From Xenoacremonium recifei (Eukaryota; Ascomycota; Sordariomycetes; Hypocreales; Nectriaceae): DNA of 64,000 nucleotides. Shown here piece after piece: positions 10,845 through 21,386 of the stretch. The stretch lies in contig WOFQ01000005.1 of the NCBI GenBank assembly GCA_012184525.1, positions 682,001 through 746,000 of the forward strand, given 5' to 3'. The translations under genes and the position numbers were made by a program. Below the pieces are notes generated by a model. It searched no databases. It was not told where the DNA came from and saw nothing but the letters and a program-made list of their open reading frames with translations. Each line of letters opens with the position of its first letter. Position 1 is the first letter of the stretch.

Positions 10845-12483
10845 CTATTCCTTCGCGCTAAGCACAGTCACAACGCCCTCGCCATTCACCGCCAACAGCT
10901 GCTTCGCCGACTCTCCCCATCGGACGGCGGCCGCAGGCGTCGAGTTCCTCAACGGCTCACTCCACTTCTTGCTGGACTTTGTGTACTGCTGGACAGTTAC
11001 GCCAGATGGACCGCCCGTGGCGAGGAACTGGCCGGTATAGTCCCAGGCCAGGGACTGGACCGAGCCGCCCGTCTCAAGCACCTTGGCCACCGCGGCATCG
11101 CCCTCTTTTCGGAGATCGAAGATGGTGACAGAGGTCTGGCCCTTGGCCGTGGCTGCGAGCCAGAAACCATTCTCGGAGAAGGTGAGAGCCTCGACGGGGG
11201 CACCCAGCTTGAACACGACAGCCTGATCCAGAGTCGTGGTCATGTAGAGCTTCACATCGCCGGAGACCGAACCAGCTGCGAAAAGGTGTCCGTCAGGGTG
11301 GAATGCACAGGTGGTGAGCGCTGACCTTGTTAGCAGTGTTTTATTCCAGAAGCATCCCGAGCAACTTACATGAGTCCGCATATGCCTTGCTAACACGCTT
11401 GAGGGAGTCCAGGTCGTAAAAGACAATACTCTTATCGGTTCCCACTGACGCCACGATAGAACCCGTGGGGTGGACGCTGAGGGCTGTCGCGGGTCCCGAG
11501 TGCTCGCTTGCCGAAGCAACCTCGTTGCCGTCTTCGTAAACCTTGACCGATCCCTGGCTCGTGGCAAAGACAACCTTTGATCCAGTCCACAGAGTATCAG
11601 TCACAGGCTCGTTGACAGAGACTTCCCGCTCCAACTTGTCCGCTTCGATCGAGTAGATAGCCGCATCTCCCTTTAGCCCACCGATCGCAGCATAGCCAGC
11701 GCTGATGTCCAGGGACGTCGTCTGGGGCACGGGTAGTGCGTTCGTCGCCTCGGGAGCGAAAGCAGAGATCTCGTTGGCGCTGGCCCAGCCTTCGGGGATC
11801 GGTCGCTTCTTTCGGCCCTTGGACAGACTGCAGATAAGTTAGCAGCTGGATGCGCCATGGCTGGTCTTGATACCCACGTCTTATGAGTCGCCTCTACGCT
11901 CTCAACCAAGTCCTCTGGCAGCTTCTCAACACTGTCCACAACCATCTCCTCGCCGCCGGCAGTGCCGTCAGTGACGGTAACCTTGCTGAGCGCATCCCTC
12001 GCCTCGTCTCGTTCCCGCGAGAGTCGCGCAATCACCCGAACCGCAGCGTCGTGCTGATACAGCGCAGTGGCCAGCTCCTCTCGCGTGCGAGCCAGCTGCT
12101 CCTTCAGGTTGTAGGTTTCTAGCGCTAGAGCATCCCACTCGTTCTGGAAAGTCGCCAGGAGGGCTGGGATAGAGGTGAGCGTGGGAGGACGCGGCCGTAC
12201 AATACGCGACGAGTGGATAGGGAGGAGATCTTCGGTAGTGAGAGCTTCGCCGGAGCTGGGCTCGGTGCCGTGTTCTGTGATGTACTGCTCGATAAGGCGC
12301 TTCTCGTAGACGACACCTGAAGACAGTCAGCTTGATAAATATAAAGTCCAGGGAGCTTCAAGTACTCACCAGACTTCTTCGACACGACGGGCTCTTGGGG
12401 AGCCTCCCCGGAAACTGTGACTGCTGTTAGCGCATGACGACTGCAGGCAGCTTTTTATGATGGCGCTTACTTCCGCAAAGCAT
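10845..12483 (-). CDS. PRP19: pre-mRNA-processing factor 19, U-box E3 ligase
   Basis: Core of the NineTeen complex, needed for spliceosome activation in the nucleus, and a U-box ubiquitin ligase. Five exons on the minus strand (12483-12471, 12414-12370, 12316-11878, 11827-11370, 11320-10845) give 476 residues, the usual size. The first exon has only 13 nt and ends inside the U-box start (MLCGISGEAP). The U-box covers about residues 1-70 with the KKSGVVYEKRLIEQYI segment, followed by the Prp19 coiled-coil tetramerisation region (about 70-145). The C-terminal half from about residue 200 is a WD40 propeller with the expected DLDS, VSKAYADS and AFHPDGHL-type blades. All phases agree across introns; one donor is GTGGGT instead of GTRAGT. 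It is divergent from OHCU decarboxylase, 388 bp away. Confidence 0.95.
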
Positions 12484-12871
12484 GGCGACTGGACTTTCGA
12501 GGTTGCCGTGCTTTCAATTGCTTCTCGTCGCGACGGACACGTCTGGTATCCTGGCAGCTCCGTTGCGACTGGTAGCCTGGTCGAGATTTTGTTTAGCGCA
12601 CTGGCCAATCGCAGCGACAACAGCCTCAAAGTCACGTGAGGATAAGATAACACAAGCTCAGTTCCGTTATCGCAAGCGGCCATGGACTTCGGCCAGCACC
12701 GCCTGCAAGGAGATCGCGAGTCTCCGCCGTCCGCTGAAGGGGAGTTCAAATAGCCCGCGATGGCTCATTCTTGTCTTTATTCTTGTTCTGCTCTCTCTTG
12801 ACAAGTGTCAAACCTCGTGCACTTTTTTCTTCTAGATTTTTAATTGTAAAGTACCTTTATCAGTTGCATCA
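12484..12871. promoter_or_regulatory. divergent promoter PRP19 / OHCU decarboxylase
   Basis: It contains a palindromic E-box TCACGTGA (12632-12639) followed at once by two overlapping GATA sites (GATAAG 12641-12646 and AGATAA 12645-12650), and a CCAAT pentamer near 12605. Paired GATA sites are typical targets of the nitrogen regulator AreA/NIT2, which fits control of the urate-breakdown gene on the plus strand. The link is inferred from motif and gene function. Confidence 0.5.
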
Positions 12872-13439
12872 ATGGGCCTCCCCAGCGTCACCCAGCTTCA
12901 GTCTCTCAATGAGTCCCAGCAAAGCGAGGCATTGGACGCTCTTTTTGAACCTAGCCCAGCCATCCACAAGACTCTCATACCGCTCATGAGCACGGGAGAA
13001 TATTCCTCTTGGCCAGAATACATCGACGCCTGCCATAACAGCCTACGCTCACTGGCTGCAGCGTCCTCTACCGATGCAACACTACTAGAGATCCTCGGGT
13101 CTCACCCCCGGCTTGGCGAGAAGAAGATCACATCGGCCCAGTCAGCGGCCGAGCAGGCAAATCTGCAAGGCGAAGGCGAGGAACTGGCGCGACTGAACAA
13201 GGAATATGAGGAAAAGTTTCCCGGTCTGCGATACGTCGTGTTCGTGAATGGACGGGGAAGACCCCAGATCATGGAGAACATGCGGACGAGGATTGCTCGG
13301 GGAGACTATGAGCTCGAGGTTGATGCTGCGATCCAGGTGAGTTATCGTTGGATTCGGGGGCACTTGAGCAGTAACTAATGTTCATTAGGCCATGTGCGAT
13401 ATCGCGAAGGACAGGGCGGCGAAATTGACTGCCGCATGA
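12872..13439 (+). CDS. OHCU decarboxylase (urate to allantoin)
   Basis: 2-oxo-4-hydroxy-4-carboxy-5-ureidoimidazoline decarboxylase catalyses the last step from urate to S-allantoin, after urate oxidase and HIU hydrolase. Two exons (12872-13336, 13389-13439) give 171 residues. The family hallmark HPRLGE, holding the catalytic His, is at about residues 71-76. The QSAAEQ segment with its conserved Glu and the FVNGR segment follow. The second exon encodes only the last 16 residues (AMCDIAKDRAAKLTAA), matching the helical end of the family. Length is typical. No peroxisomal tail signal is obvious. GATA sites about 225 bp upstream suggest nitrogen control. Confidence 0.93.
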
Positions 13440-13691
13440 GGATCAATTCGTGTTACGCATTCTTGAGAATAACACAGCCAGCTCGCTTGCAGATGTGGTG
13501 ATGCCGGTGGTTGTCGCACAGATAAAAGAGACACGCCCCTATTGCGATAGACATGGCACAGGTTTCACAAGCCCCGTCACTGAGATGAATGAATATATAT
13601 AGATATATGACAATGATTATTTAATGTTCCCAACAATGCTCCCCTTTTTTAATGTCCCAAGTCCCAATTCCCAATGCCCAGCCCAGAATCA

Positions 13692-14933
13692 TTACCTTGA
13701 TACCCAGCAGATGCCATCTAATTCATCCAGATACTCTTCATACGTCCGCTCCTCCTGCGCCTCTCCGCCAGGAGCGGCATCCCCAAAGATCACGCTGAAG
13801 TCCGAGTACACGCTGTCGGGATCATCCGCGCCTTCATCCCAGTCCTCGTCCTCCACGTGCAGGAACGCAAAACTATCCTCCTCCAGGTCGTCCAGAGAGC
13901 TGCCCGAGGGCCGTAGTTCAGGTGATGAGACGGGATGTATTCGCGGTGATGTGCGCTTCTTGGTCGCTGCAAGGTCTCCTACAGGGAGAGGCAGAGCAGC
14001 AGGTTTGGAGAGGCGACAGGCGTGCGCCTTGGGGTGTGGATGAGGCTTTGGAGACCCTGACGATGAGCCTGGGCGTTCCGGTGATGTTGATGAGGATGCT
14101 GTAAGAGGAGGCGCCGCAGCAAGATTACTACTAGGTGGCGCAAGAGGACGAATCGACTTCCCAGCCGACGAAGCCTGCAAGCTCTGCGGCTTCCACGACG
14201 CACGAAACGTCGACGACGCCGCCACCGCCGCAGCCTCCTGCTCGTTGCCAGTCCTCGGCCGCTGCTGGCCCACGAAATAGCCCAACCTCTTGCGCATGCG
14301 GTTCATAACAGAGAAGCGCAAGAACGAGGTGGCGTGCAAATGCGCAATGCGGCGCGCCATGTCCAGCGACGTCGCCATCTTGAGAAAGCGCTTATCGCCC
14401 GAGCCCTGGCCCTCGCGGTTGAGGATATGCGTGGCAGGCTGCGAGTACGGCTGCGAGAGGCGGCTGGTGATGAGCTCGGTGCGCAGCCGGCGCTTCTTGG
14501 AGCTCAAGCCGGCAGTGTTGAAGCCATCGACATCGGCTGCAGGGCGGCGCCGCTTGACGCCGCACCAAAGCCGGAAGGGCACGGGGCGGAGGTCCAGGGG
14601 TTTGGTCGGTGCTTCGGGGACGGTCCAGATGAAGCTGGGTTTGGCAATAGATGCGATATTTGGTGTCGACGGCGAAGCCTTGACGGAGTGCTTCTTCACG
14701 TCGGTCCCATGGCGCATTGCAGGGAAGGGTCGGTGGTCCTTGAGAAAGGCTTTAAGCAGTGAGCCTGGTGCTGCGGCCGAGTATCGCGGCACGTCGGCGA
14801 TGTCGTCGGAGGCTAGGTCCAGCTCCAGAGGTTCCAGGGCGAGGTCCTCGCGACAGGTCAGGTTTCCATGGTACCGCCACGGCTCAAGCACGTCCATCGA
14901 AGTCGGGCCCGGGGGTCGCAGCTCAGTCACCAT
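13692..14933 (-). CDS. conserved-looking nuclear hypothetical protein
   Basis: I do not recognise a named family. It is a single exon of 413 residues. The N-terminal third has a folded look with aromatic residues (LEPWRYHGN, FIWTVPEAP, VPFRLWCGV). Two basic clusters, KRRR near residue 130 and KKRRLR near residue 148, look like a bipartite nuclear signal. A helical segment rich in Arg and aromatic residues (about 190-225) follows. Then comes a long Ser/Pro/Ala-rich disordered region with KKRTSPR, and a very acidic C-terminus (EEDSFAFLHVEDEDWDEG) that could be an activation or binding surface. Codon use and uninterrupted length support a real gene. A nuclear regulatory role is a guess. Confidence 0.72.
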   Translation of the reverse strand: MVTELRPPGPTSMDVLEPWRYHGNLTCREDLALEPLELDLASDDIADVPRYSAAAPGSLLKAFLKDHRPFPAMRHGTDVKKHSVKASPSTPNIASIAKPSFIWTVPEAPTKPLDLRPVPFRLWCGVKRRRPAADVDGFNTAGLSSKKRRLRTELITSRLSQPYSQPATHILNREGQGSGDKRFLKMATSLDMARRIAHLHATSFLRFSVMNRMRKRLGYFVGQQRPRTGNEQEAAAVAASSTFRASWKPQSLQASSAGKSIRPLAPPSSNLAAAPPLTASSSTSPERPGSSSGSPKPHPHPKAHACRLSKPAALPLPVGDLAATKKRTSPRIHPVSSPELRPSGSSLDDLEEDSFAFLHVEDEDWDEGADDPDSVYSDFSVIFGDAAPGGEAQEERTYEEYLDELDGICWVSR

Positions 14934-17507
14934 AGCGTCCGCGTCGACAGAAGGGACCGCAAGTCTCCACGCGTCAAAGGTGCCTGTCCGGAGCCATCCG
15001 CTTCACTGAGCCGGGGAGAGACGTTGAGGTGAGAGCGCGGTGGTGTTGAGCGGGTGAGAGAACGGAGATCCTGCTGTGACAACGAGAGATGGAGGGAACA
15101 GGTCCGGGATTGGTGAACGGACCGGCTCCAGGGTGTCTTGGACGGGTTGGTAATTGTCGATGTGAGGTTCGTCGCCGTCCTCTGGGTGTCAGACCATGCT
15201 CTGCTGATTGCGACAAACAGAATCTGCGCAGACCCATCCACGTTCTTCTGCAGCTCCTCCCAAGACCCAATCTCGTCGCCAGAGGTTCAGTCGGTAGCAG
15301 ATGCTGCGCCTGGTGAGTCCTCCCAGCCGCGAAGGGGGAATGTCTGCGGTTTGGTGAGCGTCGAGACGAAGACGACGGTCCGAGATGGCGCAACTCTTTC
15401 GATTCCCAGGTGGGGCAGCGTCGCATACAGCCGTTCCAGCACGAAAGGGCCTCCTTAGAAGAGGCGCGATAGAGAGCTAGCTGGGCGGTGGCAGGGCATA
15501 TATAGCAGTGTCGCTACAGGCTCGAGGGGGGAAGAGAGGGGGAACGCCAGTTGATGAAGGGGTCAAGTTGGAGAGAAGAGAGGAGAGGACGAGGGTGAGT
15601 GAGGTTGCAGCAGCAGGCCGAAGCGTGACCTGGGGGCGCCGTCTCTGCTTTGGGGCGTGGCCTCAGGGATCACGCCGTACCAATTCGACGGTAATCCGGG
15701 GATTGCCCTTGGCTGGCTGGGGTGGATCAGGGAGAAAGGGCTTCGGCTTGCTTTTTCTGGAAGAGGCAGGTCTGGGGTGGCGGCAGAGAGTGAGAGGATC
15801 TGCAGACCGAGGAGTGAGATGGGATCACCAGGGGGGGTGTGGTGGTGGTTTGTTCTGGGTTGCTCTCCTTCACAGGGCTTAGACTACTGATGCAAGTTGA
15901 CAACTGCTAGCGGTGTGATTTGATCCCCGGCCGCCCAGTTGGACGATACCGAGTTACGGTTACATAAAGAGACTCATTGTCGACGGGACGAGACGGGCCT
16001 GGCGGTGGTGGTGGTGGATCAGGAGGTCAGAGCAGCCAGGCTAGAGAGAGGCCCGATCCGCGAGTCTCCAGCGCAGAACTCCATCGCCAGCCCGACGGAG
16101 CGGCGGGAGATGAGCCCTCCGACCACGGCGGAGTCTCCTGTAGCCTGTCTCTTTCACAAAAAGCAAGCAACGACAAATCTTCGAGGGAGACGGACTCGAG
16201 AGACAACCGCAGCAGCAGGGCACGTCCTGCAGCAGGGTCCGGGGTAATCCGCAGCCCAGGCCGCGCTCCATCCGGGGGGCACCAGAAGCCATCTCATAGG
16301 CCCAGGTTTGGTCAGGCGGCTGGATGAAAAAACACGCGAGAGGGGGGGAGGGCTGTTGGGGATGAGAGGCTTGCGCTGGCCATTGGAGCGGCGAACGTCC
16401 GGGCAGACAGACAGTCAGACATTTCAGGCTGCACTTCTGTCTGCGGCACCCCCAGGCCTCTCCTCTGGAATCCGGCCGCTGTCGGGACTCGTCCTGCAGC
16501 GCCATCCGACTCTCGTGACCACCCTCCGCATCCCAACGTGGCTCGTCCAGATGCTGCTCTCCCCTAGCCTCCCTGAAACCGACCACTGGAAAGCCCCCGG
16601 ACGGCCACCCTCCATTGCTTGCTTTTTCGTCTCTAGCCGGAGCGCCCATCACATCCCAATTGGCAGGGGTCCAGCATTTCTCTCTCGTCAGAGAATGCAG
16701 CAAGCCCCGGCGAGGAGAAGAGCGATGCAGCCATTCAGGAGAGAGGCGTTTGCGATGCTACGACGGAGACTCTCTCCCCGCATGTACGAAGTACATAGTC
16801 GGGAGCAAACCGGTTTCGCTTTTCCCGCAGGGATGGTGCTCGCTTCAGCTGGGCGGTGACCGGGAGCTGACGATTCACACGACGCTGTTTCGTAATGGAG
16901 CTGCCGGCTGTTGGTTTCATTGACCACGAGCTACTCCGTAGAAGCCCTGTCGACGAGGTAATTACTGATCAGGCATTGCATTGCATTGCGCTCGTTGGGC
17001 TACGGGACTCTCCTGGCCTGCCCTCTCCGCCTCCGCCTCCGCCTTCTCACCCCAGCTCAGCCAGCCACGACGCCAATTTGAAGACACCCCTTTTCCTTTC
17101 CCCTCAAGTCACGATGCAAGGGTGATCATGGGCCGTCCGGGGAAGCTGGGAATTGGCCGTCCCGTGCGAGTGCTCGGTGTCCACGTAGATTGGACGCGGA
17201 ACTAACACGGAGCCATGGCTGACACCTCGTAGGGGAGACTGGGGAGTATGCACCTCGGATGGCCGTTCCAGGACAAGACTCCATATTTTTCAGCTGGTAC
17301 TCAGTACAAAGGACCCTGCAATGCCTCATCATCAGGCCCAAGCCTCCCGGTATTATGTGCGTCCATTCGGGTACCGTATCCAGCCGCGCCACACTCGCCC
17401 GACAGCACCCCTCCCTACCTCTCCAATCCCTCGTCGTCTTCGTCGGTCCGCTCGCCCCCTCGCTCCTCTCCGCCTTTCTGCCTGCCTGTCTGCCCGTCTG
17501 TCTGTCA
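14934..17507. other. 2.6 kb GC-rich stretch without a recognisable gene
   Basis: Many overlapping ORFs exist on both strands, as expected in GC-rich DNA with few stop codons, but none has a domain, plausible composition or supported splice sites. C/T-rich and G-rich tracts alternate, for example near 17020-17060 and 17390-17480. It probably holds a long upstream region and 5' leader of the minus-strand gene ending at 14933, plus the 3' region of the gene at 17508. A non-coding transcript cannot be excluded. Confidence 0.5.
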
Positions 17508-19733
17508 TCAGACTGGGCTTGTCCTGACGTCAAAGATGTCGTTCTTCCAGCCCTCCCGCTCGTACTCAAACACACGCTGCTCAGCCAGGCGCCCTTCCTC
17601 CTCCCAGAGCCTGACCAGACTGCCCGGGGCGTACCGTCCACGGAACACGCCCCCTCCCGGCCTGACGCCGACTCGGGCCTCAACGTCTGGGTCGGGCGCT
17701 GGCACGAGGCGGGCAGCGACTGCGCGCACAAAAGTCCACAGGTCGGCTGGGTTGGCAATTCGCGTGGCCCTCAGCCGCTCGCGTGCGTACAGAAGCTCGC
17801 GGTTGAGTGTGTGCAGGCCGTCCGCAATCGTCTCCGCCATCTTGGCCTCCAGCGCCTTGCGCACGATGGGCCGAATGAGCGGCTTGAACAGCCATGCCAG
17901 ACAGGCGAACTTGGAGCGACCCAGCTTGTAGTTAAGGTGATGAATGTGGACCTTCACGTTGCGGAGCGTGACGATCTGCTCGAGCCGTTCGCGGCAGATC
18001 TCCAAGTCTAGTGAGATGTCAACGCCCCGCTCGTCTAGATGGAAGCCCGCGATGCCTTCATCGACCATGCGCAGGAGGCCCGAGTGTAAGCGAAGCCAGT
18101 AACCCAGGTCGTCGGCTGCAATGGATAGCCCTGAGACCTTGATGTTCATGAGTGATGTGAGTGATGAAGTCGTACGCACCACGGCCTTGCGAACTTCAAA
18201 ATCATTCATTGTTGAGATATTCAGCCTATACGGTAAGAATGAGGTATGGTTGACCGTGCGTCCGGGTTCCAGGATCAGGTTCTCCAATAAGAGGTCAATT
18301 GCCGGCGTTGAGACCTCGATGCGGGGGATAGGTACGTATTGAATGCCCTGAATGATCATGGGCACGAAGACGTTGATGGAGTCCGCGATGAGCTCGTTGT
18401 TGGTATACTGGCCCTTCGGCGAGAGAATGCTCGCTATCCGGTCTGAGATGCTTATGAGTTTCTTGATATCCTCGTCCGCCATGACTGAGCGGAATGCGGT
18501 GTGTAATTTGGTGAGAAATGCGTCGAGGTCATCTCGGATAGACGACTTCTCTGCCAATTCATTCGACTTGGCCCTGAGCTTCTGAAAGCGCTTCTCGGCG
18601 TTGTCGAAGAAATCAGGGTCTGTCATCATATCCTGAATCAGGTTACCCAGCTGCTTTGCCAACTCGTCGAAGTTGGGATCAGCTCGCCCATCTTCTACCA
18701 GATTCACAAACGACTTCTCCACGTCTTCCCAAGCTTCATGGTCTCCAAGCGAGGTGACAAAGAGCCAGAAATTGTGTAGTGCGCGGTCCGCCTCGGGATT
18801 CGTGTGAGCGTCTTCCTCCACAGCCTGGACGGTGTCTGCTGCGGCATGGGAGTAGACGAGCAGGTACCGGCGGATGAGGAGTGAAAGAGTCGACACAGAC
18901 TCGGTGTAGTCGGTGTGCTGGCGCAGGTTGAGGATGGTCTGCTTCAGTCGCGAAACGAGGGCTTCTTGCTCCTCGCCACTGACGTGCTCCTTGATGCTCT
19001 GCCCTGCCTCTTGCACGACGTCGACTGCGCCTTCGGTGACTGCTTGAGAAACCCTGGCAAAATCATCCTGCAAGTCCTGGTTTGAAGGCGCTGCCTTGGA
19101 CTCCCCATTTGCCTGCTTAAGCTCCTCTTGCTCCTCCTTGGATGGTTCAATTTTCTGCGCGGCCTCTTTGGAGACGTCCGCCAAAGTGAATGCCGTATCC
19201 CTCAGAACCTCTCGGCCGACAGTCCCCAGATCTGACAGGAAGATGCGGAAGTCCGAGTTGGTCAACAGCAGTGACCCAACCGTCTGCAGGCTCCTGTAAG
19301 TCGCTGCAGCATCGGCCTTGACCCTGGACCTTGCAGCCCTACGCTGGACATTTGCCACATCAACGTCGAGTCGCGCCTTGCTGAGGTACCAAATAAAATC
19401 CTGGATTTGGTCATGCTGGTTCTTGTGCTGCAACAGGGCGATAAACTGCTGGATCCAGAGCCTGGTGGTGCGGACGAGCGCCTGGCCTGAGGTGCTGAGG
19501 TCGACGGCGTCTGGGTTGAGGACGTCCGCGGACAACAGGGTGCGCAAGTGGGTGATGGTCTGCTCGTTGGTAGGCATGTACCCCTTGGAGAGGGCTCGCA
19601 GCATCTGATACGAGTGCAGCTTCTCGTGGAGGCGCGTTTGGAGGCTCGTGTCATCGTTGTAGCGCGGCAGCAGAGGCGTGCGCTCATCTTCCTCGTCGGC
19701 GCCGCCGAAGCACCACCCGCAACAGACAGACAT
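17508..19733 (-). CDS. HAM1-like fungal protein (BPI/LBP-like lipid-binding fold suspected)
   Basis: A single exon of 741 residues. The layout resembles the fungal HAM1-like family: a long, mostly helical N-terminal region (about 25-480, with RALSKGYMPTNEQTI and TSDF/RKFLSDL-like segments), then a C-terminal beta-rich region (about 490-650, IQYVPIPRIE, NHTSFLPYRLNIS, GLSIAADDLGYWLRLH) like the BPI/LBP or SMP lipid-binding folds. The extreme N-terminus is Cys-rich (MSVCCGWCFGG) and followed by EERTPLLPRY, so acyl-anchoring at a membrane and a dileucine-type sorting signal are possible. The cellular role is not established here. Family assignment is from memory of pattern, not a search. Confidence 0.75.
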   Translation of the reverse strand: MSVCCGWCFGGADEEDERTPLLPRYNDDTSLQTRLHEKLHSYQMLRALSKGYMPTNEQTITHLRTLLSADVLNPDAVDLSTSGQALVRTTRLWIQQFIALLQHKNQHDQIQDFIWYLSKARLDVDVANVQRRAARSRVKADAAATYRSLQTVGSLLLTNSDFRIFLSDLGTVGREVLRDTAFTLADVSKEAAQKIEPSKEEQEELKQANGESKAAPSNQDLQDDFARVSQAVTEGAVDVVQEAGQSIKEHVSGEEQEALVSRLKQTILNLRQHTDYTESVSTLSLLIRRYLLVYSHAAADTVQAVEEDAHTNPEADRALHNFWLFVTSLGDHEAWEDVEKSFVNLVEDGRADPNFDELAKQLGNLIQDMMTDPDFFDNAEKRFQKLRAKSNELAEKSSIRDDLDAFLTKLHTAFRSVMADEDIKKLISISDRIASILSPKGQYTNNELIADSINVFVPMIIQGIQYVPIPRIEVSTPAIDLLLENLILEPGRTVNHTSFLPYRLNISTMNDFEVRKAVVRTTSSLTSLMNIKVSGLSIAADDLGYWLRLHSGLLRMVDEGIAGFHLDERGVDISLDLEICRERLEQIVTLRNVKVHIHHLNYKLGRSKFACLAWLFKPLIRPIVRKALEAKMAETIADGLHTLNRELLYARERLRATRIANPADLWTFVRAVAARLVPAPDPDVEARVGVRPGGGVFRGRYAPGSLVRLWEEEGRLAEQRVFEYEREGWKNDIFDVRTSPV

Positions 19734-21386
19734 TCCGCAGTTTTATCTCATTAGAACCTCAAGTGGCAAAGGTGGATGACCGCAGCAAAGGAGCTGCCCT
19801 CGTGATGGTATGATGGTGGTGAATGAATCGACTCAGATGCCTTCAAAGTGCAAGTGCTGGATGCTGTTTAATAGACGACGTCATCGCTGCGCCGGAGGTT
19901 TTACTCCCGTTTGCGTAACCAAGAAGGAACTTTCCATCCCATTAATTGAGGCTTCGCCGTTAGAGTTGAGGAGCAATTGCCACCAATTTAATATCAATTT
20001 CATGAACCTCGGGTATCTCTTGAATTACAAACAATTTCATCACGATTATATGCTTCCCCGCCGAATGCAGCGCCCATCTCTCTCTGCCATGTGAATCCTG
20101 TCCCCGCTATAGCGCAAGCCATGTTTGCTGTGAAAGACTTGACCAAGAATCCCAACATTTGAGGCCCAAATTCGCGGTTTGACACTTTCGTAGACCGCCT
20201 ATTTCTTTTCAGGGTCATTCCCAGCTGAGCCACTGATCACCCCGACTAATCGCGTCACCTCGCCCTGCAGCTGAGCCTGATGCTGCTGGCGATCCCCCGT
20301 GGAGCCTCCACAGAGCCTCACAAACGTGTTGTCGCAGTCGTATCCATGCGCTCGACTCAGAGAGACGATCAGCGGCTCACGCTGCTTCTTTTGATCTAAG
20401 CCACTGCAGTTTTTCTCAATATTAGCAAGGGTCTTGGTGAGATGAGATGGCAATCTGCGGGCAACTGCCGGCGGTGTGGACATGTGGTGGAGGAAACAAC
20501 TAAGAATGGGGCGGACAGCGGCCAACAAAGAGACAGCAAAAAGAGGCTGAGGGCAAGGCTGGCATTTTAAAGAGTACATACCGTACAGCTGAGCCTACAT
20601 AGGGTTTTGGTGTAGATGATTTGTCCATTTGTATCCTTTGTTCAAGGAGCGTAGAGCTGTAGGGTAGTTCAATTCGTCGTGATGATTGATAGTCGAGAAA
20701 GATGATGTCCAAAACATGTTTTACATGGGTATTTCTATACTCTTAGGGACTTTCGTTGACATCTAAAATTCCTGTCTACTACAAGCCACAGTGAGTCAAC
20801 TGGCGGCGAGTCTGGACTCACGATGAGCCTAGATGATATTTGAGGTGTAAGCCGAGGTTCGGAGCCATTTTGGGGTGAACATCGCACTTAGACATGGCAT
20901 CATCACCCTGCTCAGCCCGACACACCGAGATCGCTGCTCAAGGATCTTCCTAGTATGCTATACCGCCTACTTATATAGAAGGCTGCCAGCCTCTCGCTCA
21001 CGGTTGCCTTGGGCTTTTGTGCTGCGATAGGCGCCGTGGTCCTCCAGCGCATCTCCCGAAGACTCAGGCCCTCTTGATGCCCAAGCCGATCCAACCAGGC
21101 CCAGCCAACAACACCACGCATCACCCGCATGCATGCATCGAGCATGTCTGCCAATTGGGTTGGGCGACAAGATCGGCCAGCTGCGCCACCCCTCCCGTCC
21201 ACCTCTATCCACCCCAAAACCACCTCAAAATGCCTTGCTTCCACCCTAGCCGGAGCCTCAACCTCGTGCATTCCCGCTTCCCTTTATTAATGTCTTGAGG
21301 TGAGGGCGAGCAGAGGAAAGCCTGCTTTATGCCTAGCACCCACCATCTTTCGCCGCAGTTGTCTCACTGTCAGCTGCAGACTATAT
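19734..21386. other. intergenic with one doubtful small ORF
   Basis: This lies between the divergent HAM1-like and zinc-finger genes. Apart from the small ORF at 20199-20483, no coding signal is seen. The half next to 21386 is C-rich with a CTATATATG box overlapping the chosen start codon of the zinc-finger gene, so that gene's transcription start may lie further upstream. Confidence 0.45.
20199..20483 (-). CDS. doubtful small protein, 94 residues
   Basis: An open frame from the ATG at 20483 encodes 94 residues beginning MSTPPAVARRLPSHLTKTL. The composition is protein-like (mixed charge, one helix of about 20 residues near the start, a KTLANIEKNCSGL segment) and ends with EKK, but I recognise no family and see no supporting splice sites. 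It lies alone between larger genes. It could equally be a chance ORF. Confidence 0.3.
   Translation of the reverse strand: MSTPPAVARRLPSHLTKTLANIEKNCSGLDQKKQREPLIVSLSRAHGYDCDNTFVRLCGGSTGDRQQHQAQLQGEVTRLVGVISGSAGNDPEKK

Noticed and set aside
14290..15009. 239-codon plus-strand ORF
   Set aside because: Antisense shadow of the 413-residue minus-strand gene.
15508..16859. Several ORFs of 100-220 codons on both strands
   Set aside because: Mutually overlapping, Gly/Arg/Ser-rich, without splice support or domains; expected in GC-rich non-coding DNA.
17259..18011. Plus-strand ORFs of 227-250 codons
   Set aside because: They overlap the C-terminal part of the HAM1-like gene on the other strand, lack domains and have low-complexity Ser/Pro/Arg composition.
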